Source of the DNA: Shewanella sp. MBTL60-007
GTDB lineage: Bacteria; Pseudomonadota; Gammaproteobacteria; Enterobacterales; Shewanellaceae
Length of the DNA stretch: 64,000 bases
Assembly: GCF_019654915.1 (NCBI RefSeq)
Contig: NZ_BPET01000014.1
Span: 1-64,000, forward strand
Reading direction: 5' to 3'
The notes beneath the pieces were generated by a model that worked only from the letters and a program-made list of their open reading frames with translations, did not search any database and was not told the DNA's origin. Made by a program: the position numbers and the translations under genes. Each line of letters opens with the position of its first letter. Positions within the stretch are counted from its first letter, which is position 1. Below, in pieces: positions 55,546 to 64,000 of the stretch.

Positions 55546-57027
55546 ATGGCTAACTATTTTAACTCTCTGAATTTGCGTCAACAATTGCAACAGCTGGCTC
55601 AATGCCGCTTCATGGATCGTAGTGAGTTCAGCGAAGGCTGTAACTTCATCAAGGGCTGGAATATCGTCATTCTTGGCTGTGGCGCTCAGGGTCTTAACCA
55701 AGGCTTGAATATGCGTGACTCAGGTCTAAATATCTCTTTCGCACTGCGTGAACAGGCGATTAGCGAAAAGCGTGATTCTTACCAAAAAGCAACCGGAAAT
55801 GGTTTCCGTGTTGGCACCATCGAAGAATTGATCCCTGATGCAGACTTGGTGCTAAACCTAACACCTGACAAGCAGCATACCAATGCCGTCAACACGGTGA
55901 TGCCGTTAATGAAGCAAGGTGCAACCTTGTCATACTCTCATGGTTTCAACATCGTAGAAGAGGGCATGCAGGTTCGCCCAGACATCACGGTGATCATGGT
56001 GGCACCTAAGTGCCCAGGTACTGAAGTACGTGAAGAGTACAAACGTGGCTTCGGTGTGCCGACGCTGATTGCGGTTCACCCAGAGAATGATCCTAAGGGT
56101 GAAGGTTTCGATATCGCTAAGGCTTATGCAAGTGCCACAGGCGGCGACCGCGCTGGTGTACTGCATTCATCATTTATTGCCGAAGTGAAATCAGATTTGA
56201 TGGGCGAGCAGACTATCCTTTGTGGCATGCTGCAAACGGGTGCCATCTTAGGCTATGAGAAGATGGTTGCTGACGGGATTGAACCTGGCTACGCGGCTAA
56301 GCTTATTCAACAAGGTTGGGAGACAACGACCGAAGCGCTGAAACACGGTGGTATCACCCATATGATGGATCGTCTATCCAATCCAGCCAAGATCAAGGCG
56401 TTTGATATGGCCGAAGAGTTGAAGGTTATTCTTAAGCCGCTGTTCGAAAAGCACATGGATGACATCATAGGTGGCGAATTCTCTAAGACCATGATGCAAG
56501 ACTGGGCTAACGACGATGCAAACCTACTCAAGTGGCGCAGCGAAACCAATGACACTGGTTTTGAAAATGCACCAGGTTGCGAAGAGCATATCGACGAGCA
56601 AACTTACTTCGATAAGGGCATCTTCCTCGTGGCAATGATTAAGGCGGGTGTAGAGCTTGCTTTCGATACGATGGTCGCCGCAGGCATCATCGAAGAGTCG
56701 GCCTACTATGAGTCACTGCACGAGACGCCGCTTATCGCCAACACCATTGCACGTAAGCGCTTATACGAGATGAACGTGGTGATTTCAGACACAGCAGAGT
56801 ATGGCTGTTATCTGTTTAACCATGCAGCGTTGCCATTACTGAAAGACTATGTAGCAAACATGTCTGCCGAGTACCTAGGCGGTGGCTTACAGGATGCGAG
56901 TAATGGCGTCGATAATGTTCGTTTAATCGAAGTGAATGCGGCTATTCGAGGCACAGCAGTTGAAGAGATTGGCGCCGAACTACGTGGCTATATGACAGAA
57001 ATGAAGCGCATCGTAGAAGAGAAGTAA
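55546..57027 (+). CDS. ilvC: Ketol-acid reductoisomerase IlvC (class II)
   Basis: A 493-residue class II (long) enzyme that isomerises and reduces acetolactate or acetohydroxybutyrate with NADPH in valine and isoleucine synthesis. It matches E. coli IlvC throughout: MANYFN-LNLRQQL start, [18 protein letters not shown] cofactor loop, [20 protein letters not shown], and the duplicated C-terminal knotted domain with [27 protein letters not shown]. The start at 55546 agrees with E. coli; GGTGG precedes it. It is divergent from its activator ilvY. Confidence 0.97.
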   Translation: MANYFNSLNLRQQLQQLAQCRFMDRSEFSEGCNFIKGWNIVILGCGAQGLNQGLNMRDSGLNISFALREQAISEKRDSYQKATGNGFRVGTIEELIPDADLVLNLTPDKQHTNAVNTVMPLMKQGATLSYSHGFNIVEEGMQVRPDITVIMVAPKCPGTEVREEYKRGFGVPTLIAVHPENDPKGEGFDIAKAYASATGGDRAGVLHSSFIAEVKSDLMGEQTILCGMLQTGAILGYEKMVADGIEPGYAAKLIQQGWETTTEALKHGGITHMMDRLSNPAKIKAFDMAEELKVILKPLFEKHMDDIIGGEFSKTMMQDWANDDANLLKWRSETNDTGFENAPGCEEHIDEQTYFDKGIFLVAMIKAGVELAFDTMVAAGIIEESAYYESLHETPLIANTIARKRLYEMNVVISDTAEYGCYLFNHAALPLLKDYVANMSAEYLGGGLQDASNGVDNVRLIEVNAAIRGTAVEEIGAELRGYMTEMKRIVEEK

Positions 57028-57358
57028 TTTAGCTTTTACATCTATTTTAGTCGGGCTTAGACAGGGTTTTGTTTAAGCCTTAGGCTAAACAAGTTGAAGT
57101 TTGAGATAGTCACGTTTTTAGAAAAAGCACTTTCGATAAACCATTAAGGATTAACACCTTAATAGCAGTAATAAAGTCAGGCAGAGCATCAGCTTTTTTT
57201 GCTACTGGTCAGGGCCTAAACCGCATAGACTAGATGATAAATTTTGATGTTAGAAAGTTTTTATTGTGTTTTTTATAGGCTTTGTGGTACTTCTTAATGG
57301 TCGTGTTTTAGGCGATACCGAATTTAAGCAAAGAATCTGATTAGGAACCCAGTCGAAT
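57028..57358. other. Promoter and upstream region of the ilv operon
   Basis: About 330 bp between ilvC and the leader peptide. It starts with a hairpin (GTTTAAGCC-TTA-GGCTAAAC, near 57075) that may end the ilvC transcript. The ilvL promoter must lie here, but I could not place -35 and -10 boxes with confidence. Confidence 0.45.
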
Positions 57359-57454
57359 ATGTTCAACCAAGCTGCCCAGCTCATTATTGTGATTATTACC
57401 GTCGTGATTATTAAATCACAGCGGGGGCTGCGCATATTGAATCGACACACCTAA
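57359..57454 (+). CDS. ilvL: ilv operon leader peptide IlvL
   Basis: A 31-codon reading frame (ATG 57359, TAA 57452-57454). Residues 8-18 are LIIVIITVVII, a run of Ile and Val codons broken by a single Leu and a single Thr, the mark of an attenuation leader for an ilv operon. It plays the role of E. coli IlvL: ribosome stalling at Ile/Val/Leu codons when charged tRNA is scarce would favour read-through of the terminator 18 bp downstream. AGGA lies 12 bases before the ATG. Confidence 0.9.
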   Translation: MFNQAAQLIIVIITVVIIKSQRGLRILNRHT

Positions 57455-57471
57455 CCTAGGTTTAAGATTGC

Positions 57472-57506
57472 AAAAACCCCTGCTCCGAAAGGAACGGGGG
57501 TTTTTT
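57472..57506 (+). terminator. ilvGMEDA attenuator
   Basis: AACCCCTGCTCC-GAAA-GGAACGGGGGTT followed by T residues, 18 bp after the leader stop and 76 bp before ilvG. An alternative pairing exists: GCGGGGG at 57421-57427, inside the leader, against CCCCTGC of the terminator stem, which would serve as antiterminator. Confidence 0.92.
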
Positions 57507-57581
57507 CGTTTAAGGGCCTAGAGAGAGGAAATCCAATCTAAGTTCTTATGAAATAAGTTAATTGTAGTGGAGCGCTGATTT

Positions 57582-59291
57582 ATGGAACAAGGGCAGGTGG
57601 AGCAGAGGCAAATGGAACCAGGGCAGATGATACGAGGTGCAGACGCAGTGATCAAAGCGATCGCTGCCCATGGTGTGACAACCGTATTTGGTTATCCGGG
57701 CGGTGCGATAATGCCTATCTACGATGCGATCTATGGCAGCCCTGTCGAGCACCTGCTAAGCCGTCATGAGCAGGGTGCTGCTTTTGCTGCAGTAGGTTAT
57801 GCCAGAGCTAGTGGTCAAACCGGAGTGTGCTTTGCCACCTCAGGCCCCGGCGCTACGAATTTGGTGACATCACTGGCCGATGCGCTGCTCGACTCTGTTC
57901 CCGTGGTTGCCATCACTGGCCAAGTGTCTACTGCCGTTATCGGTACCGATGCCTTTCAAGAGATCGATGTTTTGGGCATGTCACTCTCATGCACTAAGCA
58001 CAGCTTTATGGTGACCCATGTCGATGAGCTTGTTCCTACGCTCTACAAAGCATTTGAGGTCGCCGCCTCGGGTCGTCCCGGCCCTGTTTTGGTCGATATC
58101 CCTAAAGATGTTCAGATCGCTATGCTCGAATACAAGACGCCACTACAAGCGGTAACGCCAGAGCCAGAGCATACACCCGAGCAGATAAACGCTGCTCGCG
58201 AGCTTATTAGCCAATCTCAGCAGCCTATGCTCTACGTTGGTGGTGGTGTGGGCATGGCAAGTGCGGTTGACCCGTTACGTGACTTCATCAAGGTCACCGG
58301 TATTCCATCGGTTGCCACTCTCAAGGGGTTAGGCTCTATCGCCCCGGATACGCCTGGCTACTTGGGTATGCTAGGTATGCACGGCTCAAAAGCGGCCAAT
58401 TTAGCGGTGCAAGAGTGCGACTTGTTGATTGTGGTTGGTGCACGCTTTGACGATAGAGTTACTGGACGCTTAGCGAGCTTTGCCGAAAATGCCAAGGTGA
58501 TCCATCTGGATATCGATGCAGCCGAGTTAGGTAAGTTACGCCTGCCTGAGGTGGCCATTGCTGGCGATCTACGTCAGATCTTACCTGCGTTAACTCAGAA
58601 TTTAGGCGAGCAATTTGCCCCTTGGCAAGCCAAGGTTGCACAGATGAAACAGCAGCACCAGTGGCGTTACGACCGTCCCGGTGAGCTAATTTATGCCCCA
58701 GCTATGCTAAATCGTCTCGCCCATAAGCTGCCCCGAGACAGCGTTGTGGCCTGTGATGTGGGCCAGCATCAGATGTGGGTGGCCCAGCATATGTTCTTCA
58801 ATCGCCCCGAAGATCATCTATCAAGCGCGGGTCTTGGCACCATGGGGTTTGGTCTGCCAGCGGCTATTGGCGCTAAAGTCGCACGCCCAGATGCCACCGT
58901 TGTGGCAGTGTCAGGCGATGGCTCTTTTATGATGAATGTTCAAGAGTTAACTACCATTAAGCGCAAGCGCTTGCCGGTCAAAATTTTGCTTATCGATAAT
59001 CAAAAACTGGGCATGGTGAAGCAGTGGCAGCAGTTGTTTTTTGAAGAGCGTTATAGCGAAACCGATCTTTCTGATAACCCTGATTTCGTCAAGATGGCAT
59101 CGGCGTTCGATATCCCTGGACGTAATATCTATAAGGCTTGTGATGTCGAGGCTGGCTTAGATGAGCTGCTCAATAGCGAAGGGCCGTTTTTACTGCATGT
59201 ATCGATTGACGATGCCCATAACGTCTGGCCGCTTGTACCACCAGGGGCATCAAACCAAGAGATGATGGAAGAGATGGACAAGCAAACTTAA
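57582..59291 (+). CDS. ilvG: Acetolactate synthase II large subunit IlvG
   Basis: A 569-residue ThDP enzyme, catalysing the first common step of valine and isoleucine synthesis. The catalytic glutamate is in [12 protein letters not shown], the ThDP/Mg motif is GDGSFMMN to QKLGMV, and FAD-binding regions [12 protein letters not shown] and GPRP-type [15 protein letters not shown] are present. The first 17 residues ([16 protein letters not shown]) are a Gln/Glu-rich extension not usual in Ilv[13 protein letters not shown], which starts the family domain, follows. It is the first structural gene after the attenuator. Unlike in E. coli K-12 the gene is intact. Confidence 0.95.
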   Translation: MEQGQVEQRQMEPGQMIRGADAVIKAIAAHGVTTVFGYPGGAIMPIYDAIYGSPVEHLLSRHEQGAAFAAVGYARASGQTGVCFATSGPGATNLVTSLADALLDSVPVVAITGQVSTAVIGTDAFQEIDVLGMSLSCTKHSFMVTHVDELVPTLYKAFEVAASGRPGPVLVDIPKDVQIAMLEYKTPLQAVTPEPEHTPEQINAARELISQSQQPMLYVGGGVGMASAVDPLRDFIKVTGIPSVATLKGLGSIAPDTPGYLGMLGMHGSKAANLAVQECDLLIVVGARFDDRVTGRLASFAENAKVIHLDIDAAELGKLRLPEVAIAGDLRQILPALTQNLGEQFAPWQAKVAQMKQQHQWRYDRPGELIYAPAMLNRLAHKLPRDSVVACDVGQHQMWVAQHMFFNRPEDHLSSAGLGTMGFGLPAAIGAKVARPDATVVAVSGDGSFMMNVQELTTIKRKRLPVKILLIDNQKLGMVKQWQQLFFEERYSETDLSDNPDFVKMASAFDIPGRNIYKACDVEAGLDELLNSEGPFLLHVSIDDAHNVWPLVPPGASNQEMMEEMDKQT

Positions 59292-59362
59292 ACGCACACA
59301 CCTGAGTGTTTAAGAAAACAAAATCAGAGCAATAGCGATAAAACGAGATGGAGAGCAAGGAT

Positions 59363-59629
59363 ATGAACAATTACTCATTAGCGTTAAACGTGCAGCAAAG
59401 ACCTGAAGTGCTAGAGCGCGTACTACGCGTTGTTCGTCATCGTGGATTTAAGATCGCTAACTTGAGCATGCAGCTTAACAGTAATAACAGCACTAGCATC
59501 GACATGCTGGTGCAGAGCGAGCGCGAAATCGGCTTGCTAACTAATCAAATCAATAAGCTTATCGATGTGATCGACTGCCAACTATTACTCAGCAGTCCCA
59601 CAGCAGAATTAGTACAACAGAAAGGGTGA
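59363..59629 (+). CDS. ilvM: Acetolactate synthase II small subunit IlvM
   Basis: An 88-residue ACT-domain regulatory subunit partner of IlvG. It matches E. coli IlvM (RPEVLERVLRVVRHRGFKIANLSM). The ATG at 59363 with GGAGAG eight bases upstream gives the family length; an ATG at 59348 would add five residues. It is 71 bp after ilvG and 4 bp before ilvE. Confidence 0.92.
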   Translation: MNNYSLALNVQQRPEVLERVLRVVRHRGFKIANLSMQLNSNNSTSIDMLVQSEREIGLLTNQINKLIDVIDCQLLLSSPTAELVQQKG

Positions 59630-59633
59630 GAAT

Positions 59634-60563
59634 ATGGCCGCTAAAACAGCAGAGTTAATTTGGTTCAATGGTGAAATGATGCCTTGGGGTGATGCTAAGG
59701 TTCATGTCATGTCTCACGCGTTGCACTATGGCACATCAGTTTTTGAAGGCATCCGTGTTTATGACACCCATCGCGGTCCCGCTGGGTTTCGTTTAACCGA
59801 GCACGTTCAGCGCCTATTTGATTCAGCCAAAATTTACCGTATGCCTATTCCCTATAGCTTCGATGAAGTGATGCAGGCGTGTCGTGATGCCACATTAGCC
59901 AATAGTTTAAAGAGCGCATATATCCGTCCCTTGGCCTTTTATGGCGATGTGGGTATGGGGATCACGCCTCCAAAAGATGCGCAATGTGACCTGTTAGTCG
60001 CGGCATTTCCATGGGGAGCCTATTTAGGGGAAACCAGCATGGATGCTGGGGTTGATGTGGCTGTGACCTCTTGGAATCGTTTGGCACCTAATACCATTCC
60101 TACAGGAGCAAAAGCGGGGGGGAATTATCTCTCTTCGCTACAGATCTCCACCGAAGCCAAGCGTAATGGCTTCGATGAAGGCATCGCCTTAGATACTAAC
60201 GGTTTAGTCAGTGAAGCCGCTGGCGCCAATATTTTTGTGATTAAAAAGAACAAGATCTACACACCTCCGGCAACAGCCGCTATCCTGATGGGGCTGACTC
60301 GAGACACGATTATTACCCTTGCTCGAGACAAAGGTTATCAGGTAGTTGAAGAGCCGATGTCACGTGAATTCCTCTATCTTGCCGATGAGATCTTTATGAC
60401 GGGTACCGCAGCCGAGATCGTGCCGGTACGCAGTGTCGATCGTATTGAGATCGGCAGTGGCAAGCGTGGCGAGATCACCAAAGAAATTCAGCAGAGCTTC
60501 TTCGGTCTATTTAGTGGCGAAACCCAAGATAAGTGGGGTTGGTTGGAGACGTTGGAAAGCTAA
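59634..60563 (+). CDS. ilvE: Branched-chain aminotransferase IlvE
   Basis: A 309-residue fold-type IV PLP enzyme matching E. coli IlvE: HALHYGTSVFEGIR, PLP lysine K160 in PTGAKAGGNYLSSL, VSEAAGANIF, and GTAAEIVPVRSVD. It carries out the last step of valine, isoleucine and leucine synthesis. It is the operon copy; a longer BCAT paralogue is at 40035. The gap to ilvM is 4 bp. Confidence 0.95.
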   Translation: MAAKTAELIWFNGEMMPWGDAKVHVMSHALHYGTSVFEGIRVYDTHRGPAGFRLTEHVQRLFDSAKIYRMPIPYSFDEVMQACRDATLANSLKSAYIRPLAFYGDVGMGITPPKDAQCDLLVAAFPWGAYLGETSMDAGVDVAVTSWNRLAPNTIPTGAKAGGNYLSSLQISTEAKRNGFDEGIALDTNGLVSEAAGANIFVIKKNKIYTPPATAAILMGLTRDTIITLARDKGYQVVEEPMSREFLYLADEIFMTGTAAEIVPVRSVDRIEIGSGKRGEITKEIQQSFFGLFSGETQDKWGWLETLES

Positions 60564-60566
60564 CGG

Positions 60567-60660
60567 CAGGTTCTAGATTCTAGGAAAAGCTAAGAAAGGG
60601 CCTAGGAAAGCACAAGCTAAGACGAACGCTGCGCTTACGGAACAGATTAAGACGAAACAT
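60567..60660. repeat. Degenerate copy of the dispersed intergenic element
   Basis: Between ilvE and ilvD. It shares CTAGGAAAAGC (60580-60590) and AAGCTAAGACGAA (60614-60626), in the opposite orientation, with the element at 4970-5055, and begins with GGTTCTAG as in the heptamer array. The remaining 100 bp up to ilvD hold nothing recognisable. Confidence 0.65.
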
Positions 60661-60758
60661 CAAAGCTGAGAACGATATCTCAGATTAAAAATTAGAAAAT
60701 TGAAGGCTAAAGTGGCTAGCTTGATGCTAGAACCTTCTTTTAAACAAAGGATAAAGCA

Positions 60759-62606
60759 ATGCCAAAACTACGTTCAGCAACCAGTACCGAAGGCCGTAAC
60801 ATGGCGGGAGCGCGTGCGCTTTGGCGTGCAACGGGTGTGAAAGATAACGACTTCGGCAAGCCGATCATTGCTATCGCCAACTCTTTCACCCAATTTGTAC
60901 CAGGTCATGTGCACCTCAAAGATATGGGCTCTTTGGTTGCTGGTGCTATCGAAGAGGCTGGTGGCATTGCCAAAGAATTTAATACCATAGCAGTAGATGA
61001 CGGCATCGCCATGGGTCACGGCGGTATGCTCTACAGCCTACCATCGCGCGAGCTCATTGCTGATAGCGTAGAGTATATGGTCAATGCCCACTGCGCCGAT
61101 GCATTAGTGTGTATCTCTAACTGCGACAAGATCACTCCCGGCATGCTGATGGCTTCGCTTAGACTGAATATTCCGGTGATATTTGTCTCTGGCGGCCCGA
61201 TGGAAGCGGGTAAGACTAAGCTGTCAGATAAGCTGATTAAGCTAGATTTGGTTGATGCCATGGTGGCAGGCGCCGATGAGCGCGTATCCGATGCAGATAG
61301 TGAGCAGATTGAGCGCAGCGCTTGTCCAACTTGTGGCTCATGTTCGGGCATGTTCACCGCTAACTCGATGAACTGTTTAACAGAGGCGTTAGGCCTATCG
61401 CTGCCGGGGAACGGATCTATGCTGGCTACCCACGCAGATCGCCGCGAGCTCTTCCTTGAGGCGGGTCGCCGTATAATGGACTTAACCACTCGCTATTATC
61501 AACAGGATGACGAGTCAGCTCTACCGCGCAATATCGCGAACTTTAAAGCCTTTGAAAATGCCATGACGCTGGATATCGCCATGGGTGGCTCTAGCAATAC
61601 TGTGCTGCATCTGCTTGCCGCTGCACAAGAGGCCGAAGTTGATTTCACCATGGATGATATCGACCGTCTATCACGTCTTGTACCGCACCTTTGTAAGGTG
61701 GCGCCATCCACGCCGAAATATCATATGGAAGATGTTCACCGCGCGGGTGGGGTGATGGGGATCTTGGGTGAGCTAGACCGCGCTAACTTACTCCATAATG
61801 ATGTGTACCATGTGGCAGGTAGTAACCTCGCCGATGTGCTAGCAAGGTTTGATATCGTGCAGAGTGATGACGCTGCGGTGCATAAGTTCTTCTCTGCGGG
61901 ACCTGCAGGTATTCCTACCACTAAGGCCTTTAGCCAAGATTGCCGCTGGGATAGCGTCGATAATGACCGTAAAGAGGGCTGTATTCGCAGTCGTGAGTTC
62001 GCCTTTAGCCAAGAGGGGGGCCTTGCTGTGTTATCGGGCAATGTCGCTGTTGATGGCTGTATCGTAAAGACTGCTGGTGTTGAAGTTGAAAACCATACCT
62101 TTATCGGCAGTGCTCGCGTTTATGAAAGCCAAGATGACGCAGTCGCGGGCATTTTAGGGGGGGAAGTGGTTGCAGGTGACGTGGTGGTTATTCGTTACGA
62201 AGGCCCGAAGGGCGGTCCAGGCATGCAAGAGATGCTTTACCCAACGAGTTACTTGAAGTCACGTGGTTTAGGCACACAATGCGCACTGATCACAGATGGT
62301 CGCTTCTCGGGGGGAACATCTGGTTTGTCTATTGGCCACGTTTCACCAGAAGCGGCAGCAGGCGGCACTATCGGCCTAGTGCAAACAGGCGATCGCATCG
62401 AAATTGATATCCCTGCACGTTCTATCAAGCTGGCAATCAGTGATCTTGAGCTGGCAGCTCGTCGTACAGCGATGGAAGCGTTAGGTAAAGATGCGTGGAA
62501 GCCCCTAGGTCGCGTAAGACAAGTATCGATGGCGCTTAAAGCCTACGCGCTATTGGCTACAAGTGCCGATAAAGGTGCGGTACGTGATACTAGCAAGCTA
62601 GTTTAA
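60759..62606 (+). CDS. ilvD: Dihydroxy-acid dehydratase IlvD
   Basis: A 615-residue Fe-S enzyme that dehydrates dihydroxyisovalerate and dihydroxymethylvalerate, the third step of the pathway. Cluster-binding motifs are [12 protein letters not shown] and [42 protein letters not shown] and [20 protein letters not shown] are further signatures. Length matches E. coli IlvD. AAGGAT precedes the ATG. Confidence 0.97.
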   Translation: MPKLRSATSTEGRNMAGARALWRATGVKDNDFGKPIIAIANSFTQFVPGHVHLKDMGSLVAGAIEEAGGIAKEFNTIAVDDGIAMGHGGMLYSLPSRELIADSVEYMVNAHCADALVCISNCDKITPGMLMASLRLNIPVIFVSGGPMEAGKTKLSDKLIKLDLVDAMVAGADERVSDADSEQIERSACPTCGSCSGMFTANSMNCLTEALGLSLPGNGSMLATHADRRELFLEAGRRIMDLTTRYYQQDDESALPRNIANFKAFENAMTLDIAMGGSSNTVLHLLAAAQEAEVDFTMDDIDRLSRLVPHLCKVAPSTPKYHMEDVHRAGGVMGILGELDRANLLHNDVYHVAGSNLADVLARFDIVQSDDAAVHKFFSAGPAGIPTTKAFSQDCRWDSVDNDRKEGCIRSREFAFSQEGGLAVLSGNVAVDGCIVKTAGVEVENHTFIGSARVYESQDDAVAGILGGEVVAGDVVVIRYEGPKGGPGMQEMLYPTSYLKSRGLGTQCALITDGRFSGGTSGLSIGHVSPEAAAGGTIGLVQTGDRIEIDIPARSIKLAISDLELAARRTAMEALGKDAWKPLGRVRQVSMALKAYALLATSADKGAVRDTSKLV

Positions 62607-62634
62607 GCGATTTAACCGGATTAAGAGGTAGTTT

Positions 62635-64000
62635 ATGTTAGCTCTAGCATCACAATCACAACTGGATTTAGCTCATTATTATCTGCAGAAAACCTTGCTG
62701 TCGTCGGTTTATGATGTGGCTAAAGTTACGCCTTTATCGAGCCTGAATAAACTGTCGGCGCGCTTGGGCTGCCAGGTGTTTTTAAAGCGTGAAGATTTGC
62801 AGCCTGTGCACTCATTTAAGCTGCGCGGCGCTTACAATAAGATTGCCGAGCTGAGCGTAGATGAGTGCGATCGTGGCGTGGTTTGCGCCTCTGCGGGAAA
62901 TCACGCCCAAGGCGTTGCTATGTCAGCCTCGGCTCGCGGTATTAGTGCGGTTATCGTGATGCCAGAAACAACGCCCGACATTAAGGTGGATGCGGTTAGG
63001 CGCTTAGGTGGCGAGGTGGTGCTCCATGGTCAAGCCTTCGATCAGGCCAATGCCCATGCGCAGAGTCTGGCGCGCGATGAGGGGCGAGTCTATGTTGCCC
63101 CTTTCGATGATGAAGCGGTGATTGCTGGACAAGGTACGGTGGCTCAAGAGATGCTGCAACAGCAGCGCGATCTTGAAGTGGTCTTCGTGCCCGTTGGCGG
63201 CGGTGGCCTGATTGCGGGGGTTGCGGCTTATTATAAGGCGGTGATGCCTCAGGTGAAGATTATCGGTGTTGAGCCAGAGGATTCCGCTTGTTTAAAGGCT
63301 GCGCTTGAGGCCGATGAGCGCGTTGTTCTGCCGCAAGTGGGTTTATTTGCCGATGGTGTGGCGGTTAAGCAGATTGGCGCCGAGCCGTTTAGGTTGGCCC
63401 GTGAATATGTTGATGATGTCATCACAGTGAGTTCTGATGAGATCTGCGCGGCGGTGAAAGATATCTTCGAAGATACGCGTGCGATTGCTGAACCATCGGG
63501 CGCACTATCGTTGGCAGGTTTAAAAAAGTATATCGGCAGTAGCGGTAAAGGCGAGAAGGTTGCTGCTATCTTGAGTGGGGCTAATGTCAACTTCCATAGC
63601 CTACGCTATGTGTCTGAGCGCTGTGAACTCGGAGAGCAGAAAGAAGCGATTTTGGCGGTAAAAGTACCGGAGCGCCCAGGTGTATTTCTGCGTTTCTGCG
63701 AGCTGTTAGATAAGCGTGCGATGACCGAGTTTAACTATCGTTTTAGTAGCCGCGATAAAGCCGTGGTGTTTGCGGGAATTCGACTCACTCAGGGGCAAAA
63801 CGAACTCGATGATATTATTGCAACGCTGGAGTCGGAAGGCTTTGGGGTGCAAGACCTGTCTAATGATGAGACTGCTAAACTGCATGTACGCTATATGGTT
63901 GGTGGTCAGCCGCCTGAGCCGATAGAGGAGCGTTTGTTTAGTTTTGAGTTTCCCGAGCATCCTGGTGCACTGTTTAAGTTTTTAACCACCTTGCAGAGTA
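62635..64000 (+). CDS. ilvA: Threonine deaminase IlvA (partial, runs off the window)
   Basis: The frame is open from the ATG at 62635 to the window edge, about 455 codons; E. coli IlvA has 514. The enzyme makes 2-oxobutyrate from threonine, the committing step of isoleucine synthesis, with feedback control by isoleucine. The PLP lysine is K62 (HSFKLRGAYNK), the phosphate loop is VPVGGGGLIAG, and SAGNHAQGVA is present. The C-terminal regulatory part has two ACT-like domains, the first beginning near LAVKVPERPGVFLRF and the second near FSFEFPEHPGALFKF. It is 28 bp after ilvD with an AGAGG site. Confidence 0.95.
   Translation, partial: MLALASQSQLDLAHYYLQKTLLSSVYDVAKVTPLSSLNKLSARLGCQVFLKREDLQPVHSFKLRGAYNKIAELSVDECDRGVVCASAGNHAQGVAMSASARGISAVIVMPETTPDIKVDAVRRLGGEVVLHGQAFDQANAHAQSLARDEGRVYVAPFDDEAVIAGQGTVAQEMLQQQRDLEVVFVPVGGGGLIAGVAAYYKAVMPQVKIIGVEPEDSACLKAALEADERVVLPQVGLFADGVAVKQIGAEPFRLAREYVDDVITVSSDEICAAVKDIFEDTRAIAEPSGALSLAGLKKYIGSSGKGEKVAAILSGANVNFHSLRYVSERCELGEQKEAILAVKVPERPGVFLRFCELLDKRAMTEFNYRFSSRDKAVVFAGIRLTQGQNELDDIIATLESEGFGVQDLSNDETAKLHVRYMVGGQPPEPIEERLFSFEFPEHPGALFKFLTTLQS

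Overview
The window reads as a chromosomal segment of a marine gammaproteobacterium, almost certainly Shewanella. Pointers are the neighbour order srkA-dsbA, a periplasmic flavoprotein with a separate tetraheme cytochrome c, TtrB/TtrA, several outer-membrane porins, moderate GC, and protein sequences that match the enterobacterial and Shewanella families residue by residue (IlvC, IlvY, SelO, TtrA). I found no rRNA, tRNA, CRISPR array, IS element or prophage.

Layout. 1-3.8 kb: tetrathionate reductase genes ttrB and ttrA, with no ttrC between them. 4.1-5.6 kb: a small secreted protein, a heptamer repeat array and a SYLF-domain protein. 5.8-8.9 kb: an S9 peptidase and a membrane protein that looks like an AraC-type sensor-regulator lacking its DNA-binding half. 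9.0-17.0 kb: a signalling block. A hybrid histidine kinase is divergent from a PstS-like solute-binding domain and a porin, and faces an operon of PP2C phosphatase/receiver, STAS, sugar nucleotidyltransferase, RsbW-like ATPase and Hpt. 17.2-23.7 kb: housekeeping genes (YgbA_NO family, SelO, SrkA, DsbA, ZapB). 23.8-26.4 kb: an AT-rich accessory insert with a SET-domain protein and a CorA-shaped membrane protein, next to a decayed Na+/H+ antiporter. 26.5-33.3 kb: envelope genes, including a coupled four-gene operon (barrel, hydrolase lipoprotein, lipoprotein, Omp85 barrel).

33.4-39.9 kb: an anaerobic-respiration locus with a Tat flavoprotein reductase, tetraheme cytochrome, two porins and a periplasmic cupin, divergent from a TetR regulator. 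Two palindromes with identical spacing (TTATTCG-N12-CGAATAA) lie in front of the reductase and in front of the cupin, tying the locus together as one regulon. 40-51 kb: a second branched-chain aminotransferase, paired acyltransferases, a CSS/EAL phosphodiesterase, ComM/YifB, a two-component system and a DUF5666-like lipoprotein. 51.6-54.4 kb: an Aer-like chemoreceptor and a LysR regulator.

54.5-64 kb: isoleucine/valine biosynthesis: ilvY divergent from ilvC, then a 31-codon Ile/Val-rich leader peptide and attenuator (ilvL) ahead of ilvG-ilvM-ilvE-ilvD-ilvA, the last running off the window.

The items most worth following up are the TetR/cupin/flavoprotein regulon, the SET plus CorA-like pair, the partner-switching operon with an embedded nucleotidyltransferase, and the non-coding repeat structures (heptamer array, strings of three-base-loop mini-hairpins, a 124-bp partial tandem duplication).
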